In this document: positions 45,147 through 55,821 of the stretch, piece after piece
Layout: the number at the start of each line of letters is the position of its first letter
Numbering within the stretch: position 1 is the stretch's first letter
The notes under the pieces: model-generated
Seen by the model: the letters and a program-made list of their open reading frames with translations, nothing else
Told to the model about the DNA's origin: nothing
Databases searched by the model: none
Source of the DNA: Gammaproteobacteria bacterium MOLA455
Lineage (GTDB): Bacteria; Pseudomonadota; Gammaproteobacteria; Pseudomonadales; Porticoccaceae
Assembly: GCA_000511875.1 (NCBI GenBank)
Contig: AZIN01000001.1
Coordinates: 496,001-560,000 of the forward strand
DNA: 64,000 nt
Direction of reading: 5' to 3'
Position numbers and translations under genes: made by a program

Positions 45147-46610
45147 TTACTTATCTATGCCGCCCATACAGATGTATTTCATCACCATATAGTCGTCCAT
45201 TCCGTACTTGGATCCCTCGCGGCCACTGCCGGATTCTTTAATACCACCGAAGGGTGCCATTTCATTGGAGAGAACGCCCTCATTGACACCGACCATGCCA
45301 TACTCAAGTTGCTCGGCAACGCGCCAGACACGACCTATATCTCGTGAATAGAAATAAGCAGCCAAACCAAGCTCTGTGTCATTGGCCATCTCCACCACTT
45401 CGGCTTCGGTTTCGAATTTAAATACCGGCGCCACTGGGCCAAAAATCTCTTCGGAGAAAACGCGCATGTCACGGCTGACATCCGTAAGAATCGTCGGTTT
45501 GACAAAGGAACCACCCAGCTCGCTGCGACCACCGCCGAGAGCAACCTTGGCACCCTTGGCCACGGCATCATCAATAAAGTCGCAGACATTATTGGCAGCC
45601 TTTTCATCAATTAGCGGCCCAACGGTGACGCCCTCCTCGCTGCCATTACCCATTACTAAGCTCTGGGTAGCAACCGTCAGCTTGCTGACAAATTCATCGT
45701 AGATTCCAGCTTGAACAATAATCCGGTTGGAACAGACACAGGTCTGTCCGGCATTGCGATACTTTGATGTCAGGGTGCCCTGCACCGCCGCATCAATATC
45801 CGCATCATCAAAAACAATAAAGGGCGCATTGCCACCCAGCTCCATAGAGGTGCGCTTAACCGTCTCGGCGCATTCCGCTATCAGCTGTTTACCCACTGGT
45901 GTAGAACCGGTAAATGTCAGTTTACGGACTATGGGATTAGCAGTTAACTCGGCGCCAATCTGAGCAGTACGACCAGTGACTATATTCATCAAGCCTGGGG
46001 GGAAACCGGCACGGACAGCCAGCTCCATTAGCGCTAGGGCCGACAGCGGTGTCGCATTGGCGGGTTTACAGACCACTGCACAACCTGCCGCAATAGCCGG
46101 GGCAATCTTGCGTGTGAGCATGGCATTGGGGAAATTCCAGGGCGTAATACAGGCCACCACACCCACCGGCTGCTTAATCACCACAATGCGTTTATCGTTG
46201 GAGGACTGGGCGATAGTGTCGCCATAGACACGCTTCGACTCTTCAGAGAACCACTCTATATAGCTAGCACCATAGGCTACTTCACCACGGGCTTCGGCGA
46301 GGGGCTTGCCCTGCTCCGCAGTCAGGATCTGTGCCAGGTCTTCTTGATTCTTCATGACCAGATCAAACCAGCGGCGCAGTACAGCAGCACGCTCTTTGAT
46401 GGTGGACTTGGCCCACTGCTTTTGCGCCTCAGCGGCAGCTTCGATCATACGCCGAGTTTCGGCGCTGCCACAGTTGGCCACTTCGGCGATTAGCTCACCA
46501 TTGGCAGGATTGGTAACCTCTAGGGTTTCACCGCAATCTGCATCTAACCACTGGCCGTTAATATGAGCCTGAGTTTTCAGTAAGCTGTTGTCTTGTAATT
46601 GCAATTCCAT
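45147..46610 (-). CDS. gabD: NAD(P)-dependent succinate-semialdehyde dehydrogenase
   Basis: A 487-residue aldehyde dehydrogenase. TPWNFPNAMLTRKIAPA, FTGSTPVGKQL, MELGGNAPFIVFDDADID (catalytic Glu), NAGQTCVCSNR (catalytic Cys) and GIKESGSGREGSKYGMDDY at the end are characteristic of the GabD subfamily. It oxidises succinate semialdehyde to succinate, feeding the TCA cycle. It is the first gene of a pair with the omega-aminotransferase. Confidence 0.9.
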   Translation of the reverse strand: MELQLQDNSLLKTQAHINGQWLDADCGETLEVTNPANGELIAEVANCGSAETRRMIEAAAEAQKQWAKSTIKERAAVLRRWFDLVMKNQEDLAQILTAEQGKPLAEARGEVAYGASYIEWFSEESKRVYGDTIAQSSNDKRIVVIKQPVGVVACITPWNFPNAMLTRKIAPAIAAGCAVVCKPANATPLSALALMELAVRAGFPPGLMNIVTGRTAQIGAELTANPIVRKLTFTGSTPVGKQLIAECAETVKRTSMELGGNAPFIVFDDADIDAAVQGTLTSKYRNAGQTCVCSNRIIVQAGIYDEFVSKLTVATQSLVMGNGSEEGVTVGPLIDEKAANNVCDFIDDAVAKGAKVALGGGRSELGGSFVKPTILTDVSRDMRVFSEEIFGPVAPVFKFETEAEVVEMANDTELGLAAYFYSRDIGRVWRVAEQLEYGMVGVNEGVLSNEMAPFGGIKESGSGREGSKYGMDDYMVMKYICMGGIDK

Positions 46611-46855
46611 GTCTCCTTGGGGTTCGCTAAGCCGGTATTGATAAGTACATTATTGATGAGCGCGTTATTAATGAGTGCCCTATGGGTTGTGGGCGAAGAC
46701 TATAAAGTTACCGGTCAGTTCTCAACAATACCCTATAGAGGTAACGGCCACCACAGGCTACGAGTGTAGAACAACTATTTCCAGTATGCGTAAAAAAGCG
46801 GTAACCTGACCAAGGGATGAATGCTCAATAAACTAAACTGCCGATCGACAACGCT

Positions 46856-47443
46856 ATGCCAGATTCACAACTCTACTTTTTCCGCGACGGCATCCACACT
46901 CATCTAATGGTGCCCAGCGCCGCCTTGCTTCGCGTCTTGCCGGAACTGGCTGAGCAGCTGCAGGATACAGAGTGGGCACGAATTGGCTGGGGCGACTACC
47001 GCTATTACGGCTCAGCGCAGCAAACTCTGCTTCTCGGTCTCCGCGCACTGTTACTGCCAACCAGAGCCACCATCGCCGTGCTTGGCATCCCAGACATTAA
47101 CAATCATCGCAGCGCCACTAGCCGCATCTACAGAATCGACACCAATCTTGGGGTGATAGACGCCGTGGTAGCTTTTATATCAAGGCACTTTAAAGTTGAT
47201 CGATCCAACCAGCTTGTTAAGGTTCGTGCCAGAGACAGTGGTGAAATATTTTTCCAGTCGCGGGGCATCTATATGTGCATCAACACCTGCAATAATTGGA
47301 CATCCCACGGCCTAAAAATAGCCGGACTGCGCTGCCTACCCCGATTTAATTTTTTACCCGGTCAGGTGGAGCGCTCGGTGCGCCGCAATGGTTACCTGCC
47401 GCTGCCGTTTTTATTACCGCCACCGTTAGAGCAGGGTAATTAA
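46856..47443 (+). CDS. DUF2459 family protein
   Basis: A 195-residue protein with the DUF2459 pattern: HTHLMVP near the N-terminus, RIGWGDYRYYG, and NTCNNWTSHGLKIAGL. Members are often exported; here no signal peptide is seen, so either the start is correct and the form is cytoplasmic, or the N-terminus is reduced. The conserved Cys in NTCNNW hints at a papain-like hydrolase, which is inference. Stands alone. Confidence 0.7.
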   Translation: MPDSQLYFFRDGIHTHLMVPSAALLRVLPELAEQLQDTEWARIGWGDYRYYGSAQQTLLLGLRALLLPTRATIAVLGIPDINNHRSATSRIYRIDTNLGVIDAVVAFISRHFKVDRSNQLVKVRARDSGEIFFQSRGIYMCINTCNNWTSHGLKIAGLRCLPRFNFLPGQVERSVRRNGYLPLPFLLPPPLEQGN

Positions 47444-47552
47444 CCCCCCTGTGGCTGCGCGGTCAGATTTAATCCTGTCAAAGGATTAGCCGCTCCCCTA
47501 GGATGGTAAAAACAAAAAGTCTAACAAAACAACAATTACCAAGAGGCGAGCA

Positions 47553-48230
47553 ATGATTGAATATACTCAGGCAGGCGACGTAGCAATCCTTAACTGGGAC
47601 GACGGCAAGGTGAACTCGTTGAGTCATGCCACTGTAGACCGCCTTAATGAACTCCTGGATCGCGCTGAAAAAGAAGCCTCAGCAGTGGTTATTCACGGTC
47701 GTCCTGGTCTGCTCTCTGCTGGGTTCAACCTCAAAGAGGTTACTGCAGAAACCGCTGCCCAGACGCCAGATGACAGTCTTTTGCCGGCCCTAGTCAATAA
47801 GGGTGCAGCCTTGCTATTGAGAATATTTAGCCATCCCCAGCCAGTAGTCACCGCCTGCACCGGCCATGCCATTGCTGCCGGCGGCATGATGTTGCTGGCC
47901 TCAGACACCCGCATTGGCGTCCACGGCGAATTCAAAATTGCCCTCAATGAAACAGCCATTGATATGATCTTGCCGGCCTTTGGTATCGAGCTGGTTAAGT
48001 CGCGACTGTCGCCGCGATTTCAGACTATGTGCGCTATTCAGTCACATATGTTCAGCCCAGAAACAGCCCTCGAAGCCGGCTTCTTTGATGAGTTAGTCAG
48101 CGCCGAAGAGGTCCTGCCCCGCGCCATTGAACATGCGACTCATTTAGCCACACTGCCAGCGGTCTATGGCGTCAACAAGATGATGTTGCGTCAAGCGCAT
48201 GCCGATATCATCAGAGCCAGCCTTAACTAG
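47553..48230 (+). CDS. Crotonase/enoyl-CoA hydratase family protein
   Basis: The 225-residue protein has the crotonase fold with VIHGRPGLLSAGFNLKE and ACTGHAIAAGGMMLLASDTR supplying the oxyanion hole. It is shorter than typical enoyl-CoA hydratases (about 260), lacking most of the C-terminal helical part, as in some bacterial crotonase-like proteins. AAGAGG before ATG supports the start. A GST gene follows in the same direction, 35 bases on. Confidence 0.8.
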   Translation: MIEYTQAGDVAILNWDDGKVNSLSHATVDRLNELLDRAEKEASAVVIHGRPGLLSAGFNLKEVTAETAAQTPDDSLLPALVNKGAALLLRIFSHPQPVVTACTGHAIAAGGMMLLASDTRIGVHGEFKIALNETAIDMILPAFGIELVKSRLSPRFQTMCAIQSHMFSPETALEAGFFDELVSAEEVLPRAIEHATHLATLPAVYGVNKMMLRQAHADIIRASLN

Positions 48231-48265
48231 ATTATCCAAATCTAAAAGTGCTCAAGGAGCGTTCC

Positions 48266-49285
48266 ATGACTGATTTTTCCGCTGATATTTCAAGCCAAAA
48301 ATACCGTATTTTTGGTGCCGAACTCTCACCCTATTCTGTCAAGGTACGCTCCTACTTCCGCTTTAAGCAGATTCCCCACCAGTGGATTATTCGCAGCGCT
48401 GCAACCATGGACGAGTTTGCTAAATTTGCCAAGCTGCCGATTATTCCTTTAGTGGTTAGCCCGCAACTGAAAGGCTCTCAGGATTCAACCCTGATTATTG
48501 AGCAGCTGGAAGAAAAATACCCAAAAAACAGCATTTACCCAGAGGATATAACAGTCAACTTTGTCTCTACTCTGCTCGAAGAGTTGGGTGATGAGTGGGG
48601 CAACAAATGGATGTTTCATTATCGTTGGGCACGAGATATTGATCAGCTTGCCTCGGCGCGGCGCATTGCCCTGCTGACTCAGCCAGATGCCACCAGCGAC
48701 CAATTAGATAAGCTAACCGAGCAGGTGCGTCAGCGCATGACTGGTCGGTTGTGGTTTGTCGGCTCTAACGCAGAGACCTCACCGCAGATCGAAGCGTCTT
48801 TGCATCTGGCTCTAGAGCAGCTTGAAGTGCATCTTGAATCACGTGCCTACCTGCTTGGCGGACGCCCCTCCTTCGGCGATTTTAGCCTTTGGGGGCAGCT
48901 CTACAACGTCTGGACTGATCCCACCAACTGTGCACTGATCGAAGCCAAAATGCCCAACGTATTGGCTTGGATACAGCGTATGTTATTCCCACGCATTGAA
49001 GGGGACTTTGAAAGTTGGGAGACATTGAAGCCAACACTCAAGTGCTTTATTAAAGCCCAGATTGGCGATCTATTTTTGCCCTGGACACAGGCCAATGCCG
49101 AAGCCATAGATCAGGGTAAAGAAACAGTTTCTGTGCAGCTAAAGGGTCAGACCTGGACGCAAAAACCGCAGAAGTATCACGCCAAGTCCTACCAAGTGCT
49201 GCGTGAAAAATATGCCGCACTCAACAGCCATCAGACGACCAACGAGCTATTGCAAAAAACCGGTTGTCTTGGCGCGCTGATTTAA
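48266..49285 (+). CDS. Glutathione S-transferase family protein
   Basis: A 339-residue protein with an N-terminal thioredoxin-like GST domain (IFGAELSPYSVKVRSYFRFK; IEQLEEKYP) and an all-helical C-terminal domain (YLLGGRPSFGDFSLWGQLYN). It is about 100 residues longer than usual GSTs, with an added C-terminal part. AAGGAG before ATG 48266 fixes the start. It may conjugate glutathione or act on a CoA-linked compound with the neighbouring crotonase. Confidence 0.8.
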   Translation: MTDFSADISSQKYRIFGAELSPYSVKVRSYFRFKQIPHQWIIRSAATMDEFAKFAKLPIIPLVVSPQLKGSQDSTLIIEQLEEKYPKNSIYPEDITVNFVSTLLEELGDEWGNKWMFHYRWARDIDQLASARRIALLTQPDATSDQLDKLTEQVRQRMTGRLWFVGSNAETSPQIEASLHLALEQLEVHLESRAYLLGGRPSFGDFSLWGQLYNVWTDPTNCALIEAKMPNVLAWIQRMLFPRIEGDFESWETLKPTLKCFIKAQIGDLFLPWTQANAEAIDQGKETVSVQLKGQTWTQKPQKYHAKSYQVLREKYAALNSHQTTNELLQKTGCLGALI

Positions 49286-49368
49286 TAACGGCAAATCTTA
49301 ACGGCCTAAACTGCAGCCGCAGCTAACCTAGTATTAAAGACTTTTATCAGCTTTTTCTCCCGAGGCTA

Positions 49369-49395
49369 TTGATATTCTCTTTGGCGACCCCATTT
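49369..49395 (+). promoter_or_regulatory. Candidate sigma-32 heat-shock promoter of hslVU
   Basis: CCCCATTT at 49388-49395 matches the sigma-32 -10 element, and TTGATA at 49369-49374 is a partial -35 element with 13 bases between. hslVU is a sigma-32 operon in E. coli, which supports the reading; the -35 match is only fair. Confidence 0.5.
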
Positions 49396-49424
49396 CAACA
49401 AGTATCACTAAAAGGAGTAAGCTC

Positions 49425-49970
49425 GTGGAACAGTACCGCGGAACAACTATTCTCTCTGTACGTCGCAATGGCAAAGTTGTGATTGGCGGCGACGGCCAGG
49501 TTAGTCTTGGCAATACCATTATGAAGGGTAATGCACGTAAAGTGCGGCGCCTGTACAACGACAAAGTGATCGCCGGTTTTGCCGGCGGCACTGCCGATGC
49601 CTTCACCCTGTTTGAGCGCTTTGAAGCCAAGCTCGAACAGCATCAGGGCAATCTCACTCGAGCCGCAGTGGAGCTGGCCAAAGACTGGCGCAGCGACCGT
49701 ATACTGCGCAAGCTCGAAGCCCTGCTTGCAGTGGCAGACAGTGAAGCCTCGCTGATTATTACCGGCAACGGCGATGTGATTCAGCCCGAAGATGATTTGA
49801 TCGCCATAGGGTCCGGCGGTCCCTTCGCCCAGTCTGCTGCCCGTGCACTTCTCGAGAACACCGATATGGGTGCTCGAGACATTGTTGAGCAGGGTCTGAA
49901 AATCGCCGGTGATATCTGTATCTACACTAATCACAATCGCACTATCGAAGAGCTCGACAGTAATGTTTAA
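49425..49970 (+). CDS. hslV: ATP-dependent protease subunit HslV
   Basis: A 181-residue proteasome-like peptidase. It begins [19 protein letters not shown]; cleavage after Gly6 would expose the catalytic Thr7. [19 protein letters not shown] and [12 protein letters not shown] are family signatures. It forms a dodecamer that works with the HslU ATPase in the cytoplasm to degrade misfolded proteins. The start is GTG with AAAGGAG upstream. Confidence 0.95.
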   Translation: MEQYRGTTILSVRRNGKVVIGGDGQVSLGNTIMKGNARKVRRLYNDKVIAGFAGGTADAFTLFERFEAKLEQHQGNLTRAAVELAKDWRSDRILRKLEALLAVADSEASLIITGNGDVIQPEDDLIAIGSGGPFAQSAARALLENTDMGARDIVEQGLKIAGDICIYTNHNRTIEELDSNV

Positions 49971-50023
49971 AGGCCATCAGCTGCCCGTCAAAAACTGCGC
50001 CGCTAACCGCCAGCAATAATGCC

Positions 50024-50098
50024 GTGCCCACAGCGTCTCGTAATAGAGGTGCCCACAGCGTCTCGTAATAGAGGTGCCCACAGCGTCTCGCAATAAAA
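50024..50098 (+). repeat. 25-bp tandem repeat, 3 copies, between hslV and hslU
   Basis: Units beginning GTGCCCACAGCGTCTCGTAA start at 50024, 50049 and 50074 and are nearly identical. The array ends about 10 bases before the hslU start, ahead of the ribosome binding site AAGGAC. hslV and hslU are usually only a few bases apart, so the array has widened the gap to 138 bases. Confidence 0.9.
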
Positions 50099-50108
50099 AG
50101 GACCACAT

Positions 50109-51437
50109 ATGTCTCAAATGACCCCCCGCGAAATCGTCCACGAACTCAATCGCCATATTATTGGTCAAGATGACGCCAAGCGCTCAGTGGCCATAGCCCT
50201 GCGCAATCGCTGGCGCCGTGCCCAGTTGGACGATGAGATGCGCAACGAAGTGACACCTAAAAACATTCTAATGATCGGCCCCACCGGCGTCGGTAAAACC
50301 GAAATTGCACGACGTCTGGCTCGTCTCGCCAACGCCCCCTTTGTCAAGGTGGAAGCAACCAAATTTACCGAAGTGGGATACGTGGGCAAAGACGTTGAAT
50401 CGATTGTTCGCGATCTGGTGGAAACCTCGGTTAAACAGGTGCGCGAGCAAGAGCTCAAAAAGGTTGAGCAGCGCGCAGAGGACTCCGCCGAAGAGCGCAT
50501 TCTCGATGTTCTTCTGCCTCCAGCGCGGAGCACAGATAGTCAGTCAGAGCAGAGCAGCTCGACGCGACAGATCTTCCGCAAGAAGCTTCGCGAAGGTGCC
50601 CTCAACGACAAAGAGATCGAAATAGAGCTCAGCCAGATCGCCGCCGGTGTCGAAATCATGGCTCCCCCTGGCATGGAAGAGATGACCTCGCAGCTGCAAA
50701 ATATGTTTAGCAGCATGGGTAAAGGCAAGGCGGTTACGCGCAAGCTCACCGTCGCCGAAGCCCTAAAGAGCCTCAAAGAAGAGGAAGCCGCCAAGCTGAT
50801 CAATGAAGAAGAGATCAAAGCTGCCGCGGTTAGTGCAGCAGAGCAGAATGGTATAGTTTTTCTCGATGAAATCGACAAAGTCTGTCGCCGTGGTGAAGCC
50901 AGTGGTGCCGATGTCTCCCGGGAAGGTGTGCAGCGTGATCTGTTGCCGCTGATAGAGGGCAGCACAGTCTCCACCAAATACGGCATGATCAAAACTGACC
51001 ATATACTATTTATTGCCTCCGGTGCCTTTCATTTGGCCAAGCCATCCGATCTAATTCCTGAACTCCAGGGTCGGCTGCCGATTCGAGTGGAGTTGAACTC
51101 ATTAAAAATCAATGACTTCGAGCGTATTCTTACCGAACCCAAAGCCTCACTCACCAAGCAGTACCGTGAGCTGATGGCCACTGAAGGGTTAGCAATCACC
51201 TTTACTGACGATGGCGTGCGGCGCATTGCCGAGATCGCCTTTGACGTCAATGAAGGCACAGAGAATATTGGTGCGCGACGTCTGCACACCATTATGGAGC
51301 GACTGCTGGAAGAAATTTCCTATGACGCCTCTGACCTGGGTGCAAAAGGCGAAAGCTTCTCTATCGACAAAGCCTTTGTCGACAAGCAGCTCGGCGAGTT
51401 GGCCGCGAATGAAGATCTCACCCGGTTTATTCTCTAA
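50109..51437 (+). CDS. hslU: HslU ATPase subunit of the HslVU protease
   Basis: A 442-residue AAA+ unfoldase: Walker [10 protein letters not shown] (residues 57-65), the intermediate I-domain (about 110-240), Walker [10 protein letters not shown], and arginine finger/sensor 2 region [17 protein letters not shown]. The C-terminus LTRFIL is the tail that inserts into HslV. It unfolds substrates using ATP. Confidence 0.95.
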   Translation: MSQMTPREIVHELNRHIIGQDDAKRSVAIALRNRWRRAQLDDEMRNEVTPKNILMIGPTGVGKTEIARRLARLANAPFVKVEATKFTEVGYVGKDVESIVRDLVETSVKQVREQELKKVEQRAEDSAEERILDVLLPPARSTDSQSEQSSSTRQIFRKKLREGALNDKEIEIELSQIAAGVEIMAPPGMEEMTSQLQNMFSSMGKGKAVTRKLTVAEALKSLKEEEAAKLINEEEIKAAAVSAAEQNGIVFLDEIDKVCRRGEASGADVSREGVQRDLLPLIEGSTVSTKYGMIKTDHILFIASGAFHLAKPSDLIPELQGRLPIRVELNSLKINDFERILTEPKASLTKQYRELMATEGLAITFTDDGVRRIAEIAFDVNEGTENIGARRLHTIMERLLEEISYDASDLGAKGESFSIDKAFVDKQLGELAANEDLTRFIL

Positions 51438-51438
51438 T

Positions 51439-51834
51439 ATGAGCCACGATCTGAGCAGCACAGTTCCCCGGCGTCTTTCAGTCAATCAAGCCAAAGATTG
51501 TCTGACTATCGACTATGCCGGGGACCTCCGCCACCCATTGCCAGCCGAGTATCTGAGGGTGCACTCCCCCAGCGCCGAAGTGCGCGGCCATGGCAAGGGC
51601 CAGGAAGTGCTGCAATTTGGCAAGCGACTGGTATGCATAGATTCGATCAGCAAATCCGGCAACTACGCCATCCAGATCTTCTTTAATGATGGTCATGACT
51701 CGGGGATTTTCACCTGGGATTATCTCTATGATCTAGGTGCCAACTACGACAGCCGCTGGGCGACCTATTTAGAGTGCCTAAACCGAGCCGGCCAAAGTCG
51801 GGATCCGGATACTCAGATCGTTAAACTGGTATAG
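51439..51834 (+). CDS. DUF971 domain protein (gamma-butyrobetaine hydroxylase-like N-terminal domain)
   Basis: A 131-residue protein. PAEYLRVHSPSAEVRGHG and ISKSGNYAIQIFFNDGHDSG, then YLYDLG, match the DUF971 family, which resembles the zinc-binding N-terminal domain of gamma-butyrobetaine hydroxylase. It usually lies after hslVU in gammaproteobacteria. Its function is uncertain; a role in iron-sulfur or related cofactor handling has been proposed for relatives. Start ATG follows the hslU stop by one base. Confidence 0.85.
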   Translation: MSHDLSSTVPRRLSVNQAKDCLTIDYAGDLRHPLPAEYLRVHSPSAEVRGHGKGQEVLQFGKRLVCIDSISKSGNYAIQIFFNDGHDSGIFTWDYLYDLGANYDSRWATYLECLNRAGQSRDPDTQIVKLV

Positions 51835-51947
51835 GCTAGCGATTACACGCAGGTATACATTCAGCCGCCCACATTTGCCGATAGACGTACCTAAATGGTC
51901 GAACTGTCGCTACAATAGTGGCCCCTTATTTAACGATAGCTGGCCCT

Positions 51948-52694
51948 ATGTCTGACAAAACCACCCACTTTGGTTTCCAAACCGTTAATAGCGAGGAAAA
52001 GGCCGGCAAAGTTGCCGACGTCTTTCACTCCGTAGCCTCCAGTTATGACCTCATGAATGACCTGATGTCCGCGGGCATCCATCGCCTGTGGAAGCGCGTC
52101 ACTATCGAGATGTCTGGCGTGCGCCGTGGCCACAAGGTATTAGATATAGCCGGCGGCACCGGTGATCTGGCGGCCAAATTTTCCCGCATAGTCGGCAGTG
52201 ATGGGCTAGTGGTCCTGGCAGATATCAATGACTCTATGCTTAAAGTCGGCCGTGACCGCCTGCTGGATCGCGGCATCGCCAACAATATTCAATTCGCTCA
52301 GGCCAACGCCCAATATCTGCCCTTTCCGGACAATACCTTCGATGTGATTACCATTGCCTTTGGACTGCGCAATGTCACCGATAAAGAGATGGCCCTGCGC
52401 TCCATGTATCGGGTACTTAAGCCCGGTGGCAAGCTGCTGGTGCTGGAATTTTCCAAGCCACCGAACACAGTGCTATCGAAGATCTACGACAGCTATTCAT
52501 TTAACATTCTGCCCAAACTCGGCAAACTCTTTGCCAGTGATGCAGACAGTTACCAATATCTCGCCGAGTCAATTCGCATGCATCCAGATCAGGAAACCCT
52601 GATGGAGATGGTTGAAAAAGCCGGTTTTAGTAACTGCGACTACCACAATATGACCGGCGGCATTGTAGCTCTGCATCGCGGGGTTAAGGCCTAG
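51948..52694 (+). CDS. ubiE: Ubiquinone/menaquinone methyltransferase UbiE
   Basis: A 248-residue SAM-dependent C-methyltransferase. The start [20 protein letters not shown] is diagnostic, with SAM motif [10 protein letters not shown] and [14 protein letters not shown]. It methylates the quinone ring in ubiquinone synthesis. Its stop shares one base with the ubiJ start. Confidence 0.95.
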   Translation: MSDKTTHFGFQTVNSEEKAGKVADVFHSVASSYDLMNDLMSAGIHRLWKRVTIEMSGVRRGHKVLDIAGGTGDLAAKFSRIVGSDGLVVLADINDSMLKVGRDRLLDRGIANNIQFAQANAQYLPFPDNTFDVITIAFGLRNVTDKEMALRSMYRVLKPGGKLLVLEFSKPPNTVLSKIYDSYSFNILPKLGKLFASDADSYQYLAESIRMHPDQETLMEMVEKAGFSNCDYHNMTGGIVALHRGVKA

Positions 52695-53365
52695 TGTTTT
52701 TCTCCGCACTGCAGTCTGGCGCATTTGAAGCAGCGGAGTCGCTGATCAATGGCGCGCTGAAGTATGACCCGGCGACTTTGCGTAAGATGGGCGAGTTGGA
52801 AGGTAAGGTACTGCTCATCGAGAGCACCATGCCACCCCTCAAGCTGGCCATGGAAACCAACGCTCAGGGCATCATGTTGCACAGTAACTGGCAGGATATA
52901 GCGGACACCACCGTGTCTGGCTCGCTGATTTCCATTGCCGGCCTGGCGATTAACTCAGCCTCTCAAGCATCCTTTTCCGGCAGCGGCGTTAACGTGTCGG
53001 GTGATCTAGACTTATTGTTAAAAATCAATAGCTTAATGGCCGAACTTAATGTTGACTGGGAAGCAATTTTAGCATCAGTTATTGGCGATATCCCTGCTCA
53101 TTTGATGGCCGATAAGCTACGCAAATCGGCCGCCATGGCTAAAGACGTAGGCCAGCGCGCCACGTCTGCGGCTGCCGAAGTGGCGAAAGAAGAACTGCGA
53201 GTCACGCCCACTTCTCCCGAATTTAAGGGCTTCTCGCAACAGGTGCGGGAACTCTCCAGCGGCGTCGAACGAGCCGCTGCACGACTCAACAAAAGTCGCC
53301 AAATTCTCAGTAAAATATTGGCCGAGCAAAACAGCCAAGACCAATCAAAGGGGTCCAACTCTTGA
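52694..53365 (+). CDS. ubiJ: Ubiquinone biosynthesis accessory factor UbiJ (SCP2 domain)
   Basis: The 223-residue protein has an SCP2-like lipid-binding domain (about residues 10-110; [30 protein letters not shown]) and a helical C-terminal half. UbiJ gathers the Ubi enzymes into a soluble complex and binds ubiquinone intermediates. The GTG start overlaps the ubiE stop. It overlaps ubiB. Confidence 0.85.
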   Translation: MFFSALQSGAFEAAESLINGALKYDPATLRKMGELEGKVLLIESTMPPLKLAMETNAQGIMLHSNWQDIADTTVSGSLISIAGLAINSASQASFSGSGVNVSGDLDLLLKINSLMAELNVDWEAILASVIGDIPAHLMADKLRKSAAMAKDVGQRATSAAAEVAKEELRVTPTSPEFKGFSQQVRELSSGVERAAARLNKSRQILSKILAEQNSQDQSKGSNS

Positions 53366-54987
53366 TCCGCTTGCGTCGTCTGGCTGCGATTGCCAACGTT
53401 GTTTTTAAATACCGCCTCGACACCTTGCTCGACAAAAGTAAGACGCCATTGCCACTGCGTCTGCTGCTGTCCCCAGCGGTTCTCTGGGGCAAACCGAAAG
53501 TCAGCCGCGGTGAACGCCTGCGCAAAGCGCTGGAAAGCTTGGGACCAATATTCGTTAAATTTGGCCAGCTACTGTCTACTAGACCAGATCTAGTGCCAGC
53601 AGATATCTGTTCAGAATTGGCTCAGCTGCAAGATAATGTCACGCCCTTTGATTCAGACAAATTTCGTCAGATTGTAGAAGTCGCTTTGGGGGACTCGGTT
53701 GATGAAATATTCCTCAGCTTTGACACACAACCTCTAGCCTCCGCCTCGGTGGCTCAGGTTCATGCCGCCGTGCTGAAAGACGGCAGCGATGTGGTGGTTA
53801 AAGCGGTGCGTCCGAACATTGAACAGACTATCGCCAAAGATATAGCGCTGATGTATACATTGGCGCGCCTGCTGGCCAAGTACAGTCGGGATGGTCGTCG
53901 TCTGCGTCCCGTGGAAGTGATCGCCGATTATGAGCAGGTTATCTACGACGAGCTCAACTTGCAGGCCGAGGGCGCCAACGCCTCGCTGCTGAGACATAAT
54001 TTCGAAGGTTCAGCACTGCTCTATGTCCCCAAGATCAACTGGGACTATTCCAATGAGAAAGTGTTAGTGATGGAGCGTATTTACGGCACACCTGTGACCA
54101 ACATTGCCGACTTAGAAGAAGCGGGAATCGACTTTAAGCTGCTCGCCGAGCGCGGTGTGGAGATTTTCTTCACTCAGGTCTTTGAGCACAACTTTTTCCA
54201 TGCGGATATGCACCCAGGCAATATTTTTGTCGATACCAGCAATCCGAAAAAGCCCTCTTACATAGGCATCGACTGCGCGATCATGGGTTCTCTGAGCAAA
54301 GAAGATCAGTACTATATGGCGCGCAATCTGATCGCCATCTTCCAGCGCGACTACCGCAAGGTTGCAGAGCTGCATATTCGCTCTGGCTGGGTGCCTAAGA
54401 CTACGCCTGTAAATGAGTTTACCGGTGCTATTCGCGCGGTCTGTGAACCTATTTTTCAACGCCCGCTGAATGAAATATCCCTTGGTCATATGCTCATCAG
54501 CCTGTTTACCACGGCGCGGCGCTTTGAGATGGAAGTACAGCCGTCATTGGTACTATTGCAAAAGACGCTATTGAATATTGAAGGACTGGGGCGTCAGCTC
54601 TACCCGCAGCTGGACCTCTGGACTACCGCTAAGCCATTTTTGGATCGCTGGTTAAAGCAGCGCTACTCCCCCAAGAGCCTGTTCAAACAATTTAAGCAGC
54701 TGGTGCCCGACTGGTTGGAGCAGCTGCCGGAGATTCCACCGTTGATTTATTCGGCGCTTAAGAACGCTCAGCAGACAGCCGAGTATGCCGCACCGACTAC
54801 TGTGATAACCACCCCAGGGCCTGCAGCTAAACAGCCACTGCGCCGATTGATTCCCTGGCTCAGTGCTGCAGCCGTAGGCGTGGGTTTTGGCTTGGCCGCT
54901 GCCAGCTGGACTGAGTCACTGGCGCAAGTGCCTGTGACTAGTCTGATATTGGTTGGGGTTGGCTTGCTGGCGTTGTTACTGCGCTAG
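53362..54987 (+). CDS. ubiB: Ubiquinone biosynthesis ATPase/kinase-like protein UbiB
   Basis: A 541-residue protein of the ABC1/ADCK/UbiB family. [12 protein letters not shown] is the KxGQ motif, [10 protein letters not shown] the alanine-rich loop, and [10 protein letters not shown] and [10 protein letters not shown] carry the metal-binding residues. Two C-terminal membrane helices follow. It is needed for ubiquinone synthesis, probably extracting intermediates from the membrane. TTG start with AAAGGGG upstream, overlapping the ubiJ stop. Confidence 0.95.
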   Translation: MIRLRRLAAIANVVFKYRLDTLLDKSKTPLPLRLLLSPAVLWGKPKVSRGERLRKALESLGPIFVKFGQLLSTRPDLVPADICSELAQLQDNVTPFDSDKFRQIVEVALGDSVDEIFLSFDTQPLASASVAQVHAAVLKDGSDVVVKAVRPNIEQTIAKDIALMYTLARLLAKYSRDGRRLRPVEVIADYEQVIYDELNLQAEGANASLLRHNFEGSALLYVPKINWDYSNEKVLVMERIYGTPVTNIADLEEAGIDFKLLAERGVEIFFTQVFEHNFFHADMHPGNIFVDTSNPKKPSYIGIDCAIMGSLSKEDQYYMARNLIAIFQRDYRKVAELHIRSGWVPKTTPVNEFTGAIRAVCEPIFQRPLNEISLGHMLISLFTTARRFEMEVQPSLVLLQKTLLNIEGLGRQLYPQLDLWTTAKPFLDRWLKQRYSPKSLFKQFKQLVPDWLEQLPEIPPLIYSALKNAQQTAEYAAPTTVITTPGPAAKQPLRRLIPWLSAAAVGVGFGLAAASWTESLAQVPVTSLILVGVGLLALLLR

Positions 54988-55056
54988 CGTTTTTACTGTT
55001 GTTGGCCTACAACAGCTGCCATAATTTCAAGACCGATTAGTAAGGGACTTTTGGAT

Positions 55057-55437
55057 ATGAGTTTTCTCGACGACATAAGCTGGAATAGTGATGGTCTAGT
55101 TCCCGCTATTGCCCAAGACGCGGCAACTGGCCGTGTGCTGATGGTCGCCTGGATGAATGCCGAAGCTCTACAATTAAGTGTCGATGAGAATCGTGCGGTC
55201 TATTGGTCGCGATCAAGAAAGAAGCTCTGGCGCAAAGGTGAAGAGTCAGGTCATGTGCAGCAAATTAAAGAGCTGCGCCTGGACTGCGATAGCGACGTAA
55301 TTGTGATGCAGATCGAACAGCTCGGTGGCATTGCCTGTCATACCGGCCGCGAATCTTGCTTTTATCGAGTGTTTGATAATGGTGAGTGGAAAACCGTAGA
55401 CGCTGTAATCAAAGATCCAAAGGATATTTACCAATGA
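55057..55437 (+). CDS. hisI: Phosphoribosyl-AMP cyclohydrolase
   Basis: The 126-residue protein has [30 protein letters not shown] and the zinc ligands in DCDSD and [12 protein letters not shown]. It opens the purine ring of PR-AMP in histidine synthesis. It is a separate gene, not fused to hisE, as in Pseudomonas-like gammaproteobacteria. AAGGGA supports ATG 55057. Overlaps hisE. Confidence 0.95.
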   Translation: MSFLDDISWNSDGLVPAIAQDAATGRVLMVAWMNAEALQLSVDENRAVYWSRSRKKLWRKGEESGHVQQIKELRLDCDSDVIVMQIEQLGGIACHTGRESCFYRVFDNGEWKTVDAVIKDPKDIYQ

Positions 55438-55778
55438 CCAATAGGCAATCAAGCGGCGATGTGTTGGCTCAGCTCTGCGCTGTACTAGAAGCGCGTAAAG
55501 CGGCTTCAGCTGAGAACTCTTATGTGGCCAGTCTGCATAGCAGTGGTCTGAATAAGATTCTCGAGAAGGTTGGCGAAGAGAGTATTGAGACCATTCTAGC
55601 GGCGCGAGACGCGCAGGATAGCGGCGATAATACCAAGCTTATCTATGAGACGGCGGACCTTTGGTTCCACAGTTTGGTTATGCTTTCGCACCTTGGTGAA
55701 GACGCCCAGGCGGTGCTGGCAGAGCTCGAGCGACGGTTCGATCTCTCTGGCCTTAAAGAGAAAGCGGCGCGAGACTAA
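55434..55778 (+). CDS. hisE: Phosphoribosyl-ATP pyrophosphohydrolase
   Basis: A 114-residue MazG-like protein. [20 protein letters not shown] and [13 protein letters not shown] are the metal-binding helices. It hydrolyses PR-ATP to PR-AMP, the step before HisI. Its ATG overlaps the hisI stop (ATGA). The conserved hisI-hisE-tatABC order is seen. Confidence 0.95.
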   Translation: MTNRQSSGDVLAQLCAVLEARKAASAENSYVASLHSSGLNKILEKVGEESIETILAARDAQDSGDNTKLIYETADLWFHSLVMLSHLGEDAQAVLAELERRFDLSGLKEKAARD

Positions 55779-55821
55779 GTAAAAAATTAATATCACTAAT
55801 TCATAGCGAAGGAGTATTGAG

